Origin: Candidatus Zixiibacteriota bacterium | GTDB lineage: Bacteria; Zixibacteria; MSB-5A5; GN15; PGXB01 | Assembly: GCA_003641425.1 (NCBI GenBank) | Contig: QNAH01000148.1 | Coordinates: 1-6,930, forward strand | Length of the DNA stretch: 6,930 nucleotides | Reading direction: 5' to 3' | In this document: positions 1 through 6,126 of the stretch, one piece after another | How positions within the stretch are numbered: position 1 is the first letter of the stretch | Layout: every line of letters begins with the position of its first letter | Position numbers and translations under genes: made by a program | The notes under the pieces: model-generated | What the model was told of the DNA's origin: nothing | Seen by the model: the letters and a program-made list of their open reading frames with translations, nothing else | Databases searched by the model: none

Positions 1-693
1 ACTTTCGGACGGCTAAGTGAAGTGATGGAGGAACTGGGAATCAAGCAGGTAGATGGAATTCTTTTTGATCTTGGTGTTTCATCGCATCAGATCGATTCTC
101 CCCGACGTGGATTTTCGTTCATGCATGACGGCCCCCTGGACATGCGCATGGGCGATGATGTTCTCAATGCGGAAACGATCGTCAATACATATTCCGAAAA
201 AGAACTGGCGCTGATATTCCGCAAGTATGGTGAAGAGAGAGCGGCGTCGCGGGCGGCCAGGGTCATATGCCGCGCCCGGCAGGAGAAAAGAATCGACTCG
301 ACCGAACGTCTCCGCGAGGTATTAAGTCCTGTTCTTCCGCCCGGATCACGGAATGCCTCGCTGGCCCGGCTGTTTCAGGCGATCAGGATAGAGGTCAATC
401 GTGAGCTTGAACAGCTTGAAAAAGTCCTGCCGCTGTCGCTGGAGTATCTGGCTATCGGCGGGCGTCTGGTGGTCATTTCATATCATTCGCTCGAGGACAG
501 GATGGTCAAGCGTTTCCTGGCCGAGAAGGCCAAAGGCTGTGTATGTCCCAAGGAGTTCCCGGTTTGTGTCTGCGGCCGTAAGCCGGAAGTAAAAGTGCTG
601 ACAAAAAAAGTGGTCAAACCTTCGGATGAGGAAATAAAAAATAATTCACGGGCGCGTTCCGCGAGGATGCGTGCCGCCGAGAAGATTGCCTGA
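1..693 (+). CDS. rsmH: 16S rRNA (cytosine1402-N4)-methyltransferase RsmH (MraW), 5'-truncated by the window edge
   Basis: The product methylates N4 of C1402 in 16S rRNA in the ribosomal P site, using SAM in the cytoplasm. The reading frame is open from base 1, so the visible 230 residues are the C-terminal part of a protein usually about 300-315 aa long. The N-terminal SAM-binding motif I lies outside the window. Visible family motifs (numbering from base 1) are DGILFDLGVSS (18-28), GPLDMRM (44-50), the RLFQAIRIEVNREL helix (123-136), ISYHSLEDRMVK (159-170; many relatives have F where this has Y) and a C-terminal SRARSARMRAAE (216-227). Four cysteines in a C-x-C-x6-C-x-C arrangement (180, 182, 189, 191) match the form common in Gram-positive and other non-enterobacterial RsmH. 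The stop is TGA at 691-693. It is the usual first or second gene of the dcw cluster, directly ahead of ftsL. The identification is certain; its true start cannot be seen. Confidence 0.97.
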   Translation, partial: TFGRLSEVMEELGIKQVDGILFDLGVSSHQIDSPRRGFSFMHDGPLDMRMGDDVLNAETIVNTYSEKELALIFRKYGEERAASRAARVICRARQEKRIDSTERLREVLSPVLPPGSRNASLARLFQAIRIEVNRELEQLEKVLPLSLEYLAIGGRLVVISYHSLEDRMVKRFLAEKAKGCVCPKEFPVCVCGRKPEVKVLTKKVVKPSDEEIKNNSRARSARMRAAEKIA

Positions 694-700
694 TAAACAG

Positions 701-1165
701 ATGAAGATTTCGGTTCAAAGATATCGTGCCACGGGTAACCTGAAAAACTCGCTGAAGAAGCGCCTGGTCTCGTCGAAATCATTGATCCCGGCGATGATCG
801 TGGGATCGATCATACTCCTGGCCTGCCTTCACGTCTGGCAGCGGGTCTATGTCATGGGCCTGGTCAAAGATGTCTCGGTTCTGGAAAAAGAAAATAAAAA
901 TTTGAAGGACCTGGTTAAAAAAGCCAATATGGAAGTGATCGAGCTTTCCCGGCTTTCGCGGATTGAGAAAATGGCGAAAGAAGATCTGGGATTGACCCGG
1001 ACCAGTTCGGAAAATTTGTTCACCCTCAATATCGACCGTGAAGAAAACAATTCGGAAGGCTTTGAAGATGTCGTGACATCGCTGAAAAAGATTGCCGATA
1101 ATCTCCCGGTCCTCAACGAAACAAGAGCCGCAACCAGCAGTATTTTTGAGTCTGATGAAGAATAG
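701..1165 (+). CDS. ftsL: Cell division protein FtsL-like, bitopic with a coiled coil and an extended acidic C-terminus
   Basis: FtsL is a small bitopic divisome protein that, in known bacteria, pairs with FtsB through a periplasmic coiled coil and helps activate FtsW-FtsI at the septum. The 154-residue product has a basic cytoplasmic tail (1-27, rich in Lys and Arg), one membrane segment (about 28-47, rich in I, L, V and A), then a heptad-like charged helix (about 53-90) ending in RIEKMAKEDLGL (87-98), the typical end of the FtsL core. Beyond it lies an unusual tail of about 56 residues, acidic and ending in SDEE; many FtsL proteins stop near 90-120 aa. I chose ATG 701, 7 nt after the rsmH stop, although it has no clear Shine-Dalgarno sequence. 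The in-frame GTG at 671, with GAGG at 663-666, would overlap rsmH and add 10 residues. FtsL diverges quickly, so the name rests on topology and on position between rsmH and ftsI rather than on strong motifs. Confidence 0.85.
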   Translation: MKISVQRYRATGNLKNSLKKRLVSSKSLIPAMIVGSIILLACLHVWQRVYVMGLVKDVSVLEKENKNLKDLVKKANMEVIELSRLSRIEKMAKEDLGLTRTSSENLFTLNIDREENNSEGFEDVVTSLKKIADNLPVLNETRAATSSIFESDEE

Positions 1166-3233
1166 GGATAGTCTTACGTTCAGCAAGCCAAGGATGGCCG
1201 TCGTTTATGCTTTGGTGATCCTGATATGGTGTGCTCTTTTCTTCAGATTGGCCGTCATCCAGATAGTCAACGGGGAAGAGTATGGCGATCGGGCCCGGAA
1301 GCAGTCGACCGGCAAGACAAAGGTGAAAGCCGAGCGCGGTCTTATATTCGACCGCAAGGGCCGCCAGCTGGCTGTCAATGTTATCAGCAACGCTCTTTAT
1401 GCATACCCTTCGGGGAAGAAAGAAATCAGGAACATTTATCGTTATCTCGACCGCCTGTATAACCGTAAGAGCGGCAGTTCCCAAAAAAGATATTCCCTCA
1501 GCCCCAATCGCTTCAAATATATCGACCGCGATCTTTCGGATGCCCTGGCCGCCAAAATAACGAACGATAGTATCCCCGGATTGTATATAGAAAAGGGTGT
1601 AAAAAGAGATTACCCATTCGGTGCCGTCGGCAGACAACTTCTGGGTTACACCAATATTGACGGCAATGGAATATCGGGGCTTGAATACAGCTATGATTCG
1701 GTTCTGGCCGGGATCCCCGGCCTGATCGACTACTTGAGGGACGCGCACAGAAATACATACCGGATTAAGACCATCCCATTAGTCAGACCTGTAGCCGGAA
1801 ACTCAATCGTATTGACGGTTGACTGGTATTTCCAGGAGATTGTCGAAGACGAGCTCAAGGCGGCGGTCGAGAAATATAACGCTCTCGAGGGGACGGCGGT
1901 TTTCCTTGACTGCCGAACCGGTGAAATACTGGCGGCGGCCGATTATGTCGCGGGGGAAAACAATGATGCCGTCAAATTGCGGGCGGTCAGCAACTGTATC
2001 GAACCGGGTTCGGTGTTCAAAATAGTCGCCGCTTCGGCCCTGCTCGATGAAGGACTGGTCGATCTCGAGGAGAAGATATACTGCGAAGAAGGTTTATGGC
2101 GATGCGGACGCAGCCGGATGAGAGACGACCATAAATATGATTCGCTGACGTTTCAGGAGATAATTGAATTGTCCAGCAATATCGGAACCGGCAAACTGGC
2201 CCTTCGCCTGGGGCCGGAAAAGCTATGCGAAGCCATCGATCGATTCGGCTTCGGTCAGAAAACCTATGTCGGGCTTCCCGGCGAGCAGTCGGGTTATATC
2301 GGCGATCCGGGCGTCTGGTCGGATTACAACATTGCCGCCCTTTCGATCGGTCATTCGATTGCGGTGACGCCTCTGCAGTTGAGTTCCGCGATGGCTGCTC
2401 TGGCCAACGGCGGCAGTCTGTACCGTCCGATCCTGATCCGGGGGATGATCAACAATGAAGGTAAGTTGATACAAAAATCAAAATCGCTGATGATCGGAAG
2501 GGTGATCGAAGAAAAAAATGCCGAGTTGATGCAGTCTTTCCTGGCCGGCGTGGTCGAACGCGGAACGGGGACTCCGGTGAAATCGGACATTGTTACAATT
2601 GCAGGGAAGACCGGCACGGCCGAGGTACCTGATCTTGAAAACGGCGGCTATCACAAAAACAAATTTGTTGCTTCGTTCCTCGGTTATTTCCCGGCAGAAA
2701 AACCGCAGGTGGCCGGTATTGTGGTGTTGCATCAGCCGGAACCGATTCATTACGGAGGTCATACCGCCGGACCGGCTTTCAAAAATATCGCCGAGCGTTA
2801 CACTATCACCAATTCCGAATCGTTGCGGCCCGATACGAAGCTGGCTTCGGATGGTGACAATGATCTGCTCGAGATACCAGATTTTATCGGGCGTGACGTT
2901 TCCCTGGCCATGAAGATAGCCGCAAAGAAAGGATTGAATCTTGTATCCGACCGGTCCGAGGGGGTAGTCGTCTGGCAGTTTCCTCCCGAGGGACGACGCA
3001 TCCCGGGCACCGAGACGGTCGCAGTGGTAGTGCAGAATGATGATGAGAATAATGAGAAAGTGACCATTATAGATATGTCCGGGTTGCAGATGCGGACAGC
3101 TATTGCCGTCCTGAACTATCAGGGATTGAAATTCGAAATCGACGGTTACGGTAAAGTCAAAAAACAGTTTCCGTCAGCGGGTGCGCTGGTCGGCAAAAAG
3201 GCCCGATGCCGCCTGGTATGCGGGAAAGTCTGA
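1155..3233 (+). CDS. ftsI: Septal peptidoglycan transpeptidase FtsI (class B PBP, PBP3/PBP2 type) with two C-terminal PASTA domains
   Basis: This class B penicillin-binding protein crosslinks septal peptidoglycan with FtsW and the FtsQLB proteins. Its 692 residues read as: a short cytoplasmic tail (1-13); a membrane anchor (about 14-36); the PBP dimerisation/pedestal domain (about 55-200) with RGLIFDRKGRQLAVN (61-75); and a transpeptidase domain (about 245-545). All three active-site motifs are intact: SVFK with nucleophile S286 and K289, SSN at 340-342, and KTGT at 485-488. Two PASTA domains follow, roughly 571-627 and 633-690, so the protein is longer than E. coli FtsI (588 aa). ATG 1155 overlaps the ftsL stop by 11 nt, suggesting coupled translation, with only a weak GAG at 1148-1150. 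An upstream in-frame TTG at 1092 would lie deep inside ftsL and add a non-hydrophobic stretch, so I rejected it; ATG 1194 would remove the tail. The stop is TGA at 3231. A sporulation-type SpoVD role is possible for PASTA-bearing homologues, but nothing in the window supports it. Confidence 0.96.
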   Translation: MKNRDSLTFSKPRMAVVYALVILIWCALFFRLAVIQIVNGEEYGDRARKQSTGKTKVKAERGLIFDRKGRQLAVNVISNALYAYPSGKKEIRNIYRYLDRLYNRKSGSSQKRYSLSPNRFKYIDRDLSDALAAKITNDSIPGLYIEKGVKRDYPFGAVGRQLLGYTNIDGNGISGLEYSYDSVLAGIPGLIDYLRDAHRNTYRIKTIPLVRPVAGNSIVLTVDWYFQEIVEDELKAAVEKYNALEGTAVFLDCRTGEILAAADYVAGENNDAVKLRAVSNCIEPGSVFKIVAASALLDEGLVDLEEKIYCEEGLWRCGRSRMRDDHKYDSLTFQEIIELSSNIGTGKLALRLGPEKLCEAIDRFGFGQKTYVGLPGEQSGYIGDPGVWSDYNIAALSIGHSIAVTPLQLSSAMAALANGGSLYRPILIRGMINNEGKLIQKSKSLMIGRVIEEKNAELMQSFLAGVVERGTGTPVKSDIVTIAGKTGTAEVPDLENGGYHKNKFVASFLGYFPAEKPQVAGIVVLHQPEPIHYGGHTAGPAFKNIAERYTITNSESLRPDTKLASDGDNDLLEIPDFIGRDVSLAMKIAAKKGLNLVSDRSEGVVVWQFPPEGRRIPGTETVAVVVQNDDENNEKVTIIDMSGLQMRTAIAVLNYQGLKFEIDGYGKVKKQFPSAGALVGKKARCRLVCGKV

Positions 3234-3238
3234 GAAAG
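3232..3238 (+). promoter_or_regulatory. Weak purine-rich ribosome binding site of murE
   Basis: A purine run, GAGAAAG, starts inside the TGA stop codon of ftsI and ends 4 nt before the murE ATG at 3243. It pairs only partly with the anti-Shine-Dalgarno sequence, so re-initiation by ribosomes finishing ftsI probably contributes. Nearly the same sequence occurs at the murE-murF junction. Confidence 0.45.
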
Positions 3239-3242
3239 AAAC

Positions 3243-4706
3243 ATGAGACTTGAAGAACTGATAAAATCTGTGTCGGGGGCCAAATTAAGCGGCGGTGGCG
3301 ATTTGCAAATAACCGGGTTGGAATACGATTCCCGGAGAGTGAAACCGGGGATGCTGTTTATTGCGGTTGAAGGTTATAAGATGGACGGCAACCAGTTTAT
3401 TCCCGATGCCGTAAAAAACGGTGCAGTTGCGGTTATGACGGCCAAATCATACAACGGTACGATCCCTGCGGTGATTGTCCCGGATCTGCGCCAGGCCATG
3501 GCCGATACAGCGGCGCAATTCTACGGATACCCAGGGTTCAATCTGAATATAGCCGGTATCACCGGCACCAATGGTAAGAGCACTTCGGTTTACCTGGTCA
3601 GGATGATATTGAAGGCGGCCGGAATCGAGGCGGGGATGGTCAATTCACTCGTTTATGATACAGGGAAGATCAGATACAAAGCCGGGCGCACCACACCCGA
3701 CTCGGTCGATATGCAAAAGATTCTTTCGGAGATGATTAAAGCGGGATGTACGCATGGGGTGGTTGAAGTCTCGTCGCATGCGCTGGTTCTGCACCGGGTC
3801 GATAATATTGATTTCAAGGCGGGATTATTCACGAATTTCAGCCGTGACCATCTCGATTTCCACAATACTATGGAAGAATATCTCGAGGCCAAAAAACTGT
3901 TTTTGAACAAACTTGTCGGCGATGAAAAATATGTCGTCATCAACATGGATGTCCCCGAGTACGCCGGTTTTGTCGATGATGTCCGCGGCCGGTTGTTGAC
4001 TTATTCGGCGGTCAGGGATGATGTCGATGTTTATCTAAAAGATTTCGAGCTGTATTCCGACCGTTCGCTGTTTACGCTGGTCGCGAAAGGTGAAGAGAGA
4101 CCGATTGAACTGGGATTGCCCGGACGGTACAATCTATCTAACGCCACCGGTGCGGCGGCCTTGGCGACGGCGATGGGTATCGATGCGGATCATATTGCGG
4201 CCGGTCTGAAGGCCGCCGAGGCGGTACCGGGACGATTTGAGCCGGTGATATGCGGTCAGCCTTTCTCAGTCGTGATAGACTATGCTCATACTCCGGATGC
4301 AATCGAAAGGCTGTGTAAGTCGGCCCGCGAGATCACAAAAGGGCGGCTGATAATACTGTTCGGTTGCGGTGGGGACAGGGACCGGGGTAAACGTCCGTTA
4401 ATGGGTGAAGCAGCTTCGAAATTTTCCGACCTGGCCATGATCACCTCGGATAATCCCCGCACGGAAGATCCCGACCGGATCATCGACGATGTCAAACCGG
4501 GGATGGTCAAGGATGATTACCGGGTCATACCGGATCGCAGGAAGGCCATATATGAGATTCTCAAAATGGCTCGGGCCGACGACACCGTTCTGATCGCAGG
4601 CAAGGGAGCCGAGGATTATCTGGAGATTGGGACAAAAAAATATCCGTACGAAGATAAAGCCGAGATTCTAAAATCGCTGGAGAAGCTGGGATACAAGAAA
4701 GGCTGA
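3243..4706 (+). CDS. murE: UDP-MurNAc-L-Ala-D-Glu:meso-diaminopimelate ligase MurE
   Basis: MurE adds the third amino acid of the peptidoglycan stem peptide to UDP-MurNAc-L-Ala-D-Glu in the cytoplasm, using ATP (EC 6.3.2.13 when the substrate is meso-diaminopimelate). The 487-residue product is full length for the family. It shows the N-terminal UDP-MurNAc-binding part with EYDSRRVKPGMLFIA (27-41), the P-loop GITGTNGKST (105-114), TTPDS (150-154), EVSSHAL (175-181), and NFSRDHLDFH (198-207) followed by EYLEAK, whose K217 is the expected carbamylated lysine. The C-terminal ligase domain has VPGRFEP (328-334), DYAHTPDAIE (346-355) and FGCGGDRDRGKRPLMG (373-388). DNPR at 403-406 is the diaminopimelate-binding signature, which argues against a lysine-adding enzyme. 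The late GKGHE motif reads GKGAE (453-457), keeping the glutamate but not the histidine. ATG 3243 lies 9 nt after the ftsI stop. Identification is very secure; mDAP specificity is inferred from DNPR. Confidence 0.98.
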   Translation: MRLEELIKSVSGAKLSGGGDLQITGLEYDSRRVKPGMLFIAVEGYKMDGNQFIPDAVKNGAVAVMTAKSYNGTIPAVIVPDLRQAMADTAAQFYGYPGFNLNIAGITGTNGKSTSVYLVRMILKAAGIEAGMVNSLVYDTGKIRYKAGRTTPDSVDMQKILSEMIKAGCTHGVVEVSSHALVLHRVDNIDFKAGLFTNFSRDHLDFHNTMEEYLEAKKLFLNKLVGDEKYVVINMDVPEYAGFVDDVRGRLLTYSAVRDDVDVYLKDFELYSDRSLFTLVAKGEERPIELGLPGRYNLSNATGAAALATAMGIDADHIAAGLKAAEAVPGRFEPVICGQPFSVVIDYAHTPDAIERLCKSAREITKGRLIILFGCGGDRDRGKRPLMGEAASKFSDLAMITSDNPRTEDPDRIIDDVKPGMVKDDYRVIPDRRKAIYEILKMARADDTVLIAGKGAEDYLEIGTKKYPYEDKAEILKSLEKLGYKKG

Positions 4707-4712
4707 GAAAGG
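4707..4712 (+). promoter_or_regulatory. Ribosome binding site deciding the murF start
   Basis: GAAAGG directly follows the TGA stop of murE, with which it shares context (TGAGAAAGG, 4704-4712). It abuts the TTG at 4713, leaving no spacer, but lies 9 nt before the TTG at 4722, a normal Shine-Dalgarno distance. This favours 4722 as the murF start. No in-frame ATG is available near either position. Confidence 0.5.
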
Positions 4713-4721
4713 TTGCTGACG

Positions 4722-6125
4722 TTGGATTTTAAAACGCTGGCCGAGACGATAAACGGCCGACTGCTGAACGAAAAGACGGGGGAGACCGTATTCAAGGGAG
4801 TCTCGATCGATACCCGGACATTGAAAAAGATGCAGCTTTTCTTTGCGATAAGGGGTGAGGCGGATGACGGTCATAAGTACATCGCGGATGCCCTGAAAAA
4901 AAACAGCGCGGGTCTGGTAGTGGCCACTGACTACAATGATCTCGATATTATCGGCGACCGGGTGCCGGTCGTGGTTGTGGAAAACACGCATGAGGCGATG
5001 ATGCGCCTGGCATCGGAATACAGAAAGAAAATCGAGGCTCCGTTGGTCGCCGTGACAGGCTCCAACGGAAAGACCACAACCAAGGAATTTATCCTGGCCA
5101 TGATCCGGCATAAAGAAAAGAACACCTACGGTTCACCGGGGAATTTGAATAATCTCTACGGTTTACCACTGGCGATATTCGGTATGCCCGCCGACAGTCG
5201 CTACGGAGTGTTCGAACTGGGAATATCCATACCGGGTGAGATGACCAGGCTGGCCGGAATCATACATCCCGATCTGGCAATAATCGCCAATGTCGGTCCG
5301 ACCCACCTTGAGACACTCAGCACAGTAGAGGGAGTTGCCGAGGCGAAATTGGAACTGGCCGATGCCATGAAGGCCGATCAGCCGGTGTTAATCAACGCCG
5401 ATGACCCCGTATTAGTGCAAGCCGCGGGAAAACGGGATCGGCGAGTGATTACATACGGAATCGACAATCCGGCGGATATCAGGGCATCGCTTGCGGGTGC
5501 CTCCGCCGATGGGTTTCCGCTGGTAAAAATCGACGGCGGAGAGGTTGCAATAAGATTATTTGGCCGGTACCAGGCGTACAATGTTCTCGCCGGCTATGCG
5601 GTATGCAAGACTCTTGGTCTGGATATCCGGCCCGAAGAACTAAATGATATAAAATATAATTTTGCTCCCTACCGGGGTGAGATAGAAAATATAGACAGCC
5701 TGACCGTTATCGCCGACTGCTACAATGCCAATCCGGTTTCGATGTCATCGGGTCTTCAATCATTCAAAGAGTATTTGAAAAACGCGGCGGCAAAGAACCG
5801 TCGGTCGGTGGCGGTAATCGGCGATATGCTGGAGTTGGGAGAGAGATCGGCCGAGTTTCACCGGGAAATCGGCCGGCTTCTGGCGCTATTGGATTTTGAT
5901 TATACGCTGACAGTCGGGCCGCTTTCGGCTGATACCTATGAGGCGGCACTGGCGGCGGGTTTGGATAAGACAAAGATAAAACATTGTGAAGATACAGGCG
6001 GTGCCGGCGAGGTTTTACTAAATGATATTCTGAGGGGAGATATAGTTTATCTAAAAGCCTCGCGCGGCATCGCTCTTGAAAAATTGATAATTTTATTGAA
6101 GGGAACCGCCTTCAGGCAAAATTGA
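4722..6125 (+). CDS. murF: UDP-MurNAc-tripeptide:D-alanyl-D-alanine ligase MurF
   Basis: MurF joins D-Ala-D-Ala to UDP-MurNAc-tripeptide with ATP, completing the cytoplasmic pentapeptide precursor (EC 6.3.2.10). The product is 467 residues from TTG 4722 (470 from TTG 4713), normal for the family. Visible are the N-terminal SIDTRTLKKMQLFFAI segment (28-43), the P-loop TGSNGKTTTKE (112-122), the MurF-typical GNLNN (140-144), ELGISIPGEM (165-174), NVGPTHLE (190-197), the EAK segment whose K209 is the likely carbamylated lysine, and NADDP (225-229). In the C-terminal half there are CYNANPVSM (333-341), IGDMLELGE (366-374) and LKASRG (444-449). GNLNN and YNANP distinguish it from MurE, MurC and MurD. 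Some conserved spots vary: GRYQAYN (281-287) where GxHNxxN is usual, and ADCYNANP where DDSYNANP is usual. The nucleotide and substrate motifs are otherwise intact, so I expect an active enzyme. A non-ATG start may lower its translation relative to neighbours. Confidence 0.97.
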   Translation: MDFKTLAETINGRLLNEKTGETVFKGVSIDTRTLKKMQLFFAIRGEADDGHKYIADALKKNSAGLVVATDYNDLDIIGDRVPVVVVENTHEAMMRLASEYRKKIEAPLVAVTGSNGKTTTKEFILAMIRHKEKNTYGSPGNLNNLYGLPLAIFGMPADSRYGVFELGISIPGEMTRLAGIIHPDLAIIANVGPTHLETLSTVEGVAEAKLELADAMKADQPVLINADDPVLVQAAGKRDRRVITYGIDNPADIRASLAGASADGFPLVKIDGGEVAIRLFGRYQAYNVLAGYAVCKTLGLDIRPEELNDIKYNFAPYRGEIENIDSLTVIADCYNANPVSMSSGLQSFKEYLKNAAAKNRRSVAVIGDMLELGERSAEFHREIGRLLALLDFDYTLTVGPLSADTYEAALAAGLDKTKIKHCEDTGGAGEVLLNDILRGDIVYLKASRGIALEKLIILLKGTAFRQN

Positions 6126-6126
6126 T

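Noticed and set aside
1092..1154. Upstream TTG extension of ftsI
   Set aside because: It would add 21 residues with no family counterpart and overlap ftsL by over 70 nt; ATG 1155 gives the usual short cytoplasmic tail before the membrane anchor.
779..1186. Long open frame on the minus strand across ftsL
   Set aside because: It lies antisense to ftsL and the ftsI start, has no recognisable motif, and its composition follows the codon pattern of the + strand genes.
1113..1748. 211-codon open frame on the minus strand within ftsI
   Set aside because: It is fully antisense to a strongly conserved penicillin-binding protein, shows no domain or ribosome site, and is best explained as a shadow frame.
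4668..5111. 147-codon minus-strand open frame over the murE-murF junction
   Set aside because: It is antisense to the conserved ends of two Mur ligases, with no motif or start context; a shadow frame.
6084..6112. TTGATA in an AT-rich patch near the end of murF as a possible -35 promoter element for mraY
   Set aside because: No acceptable -10 hexamer is found at the right distance, since the following bases are GC-rich.
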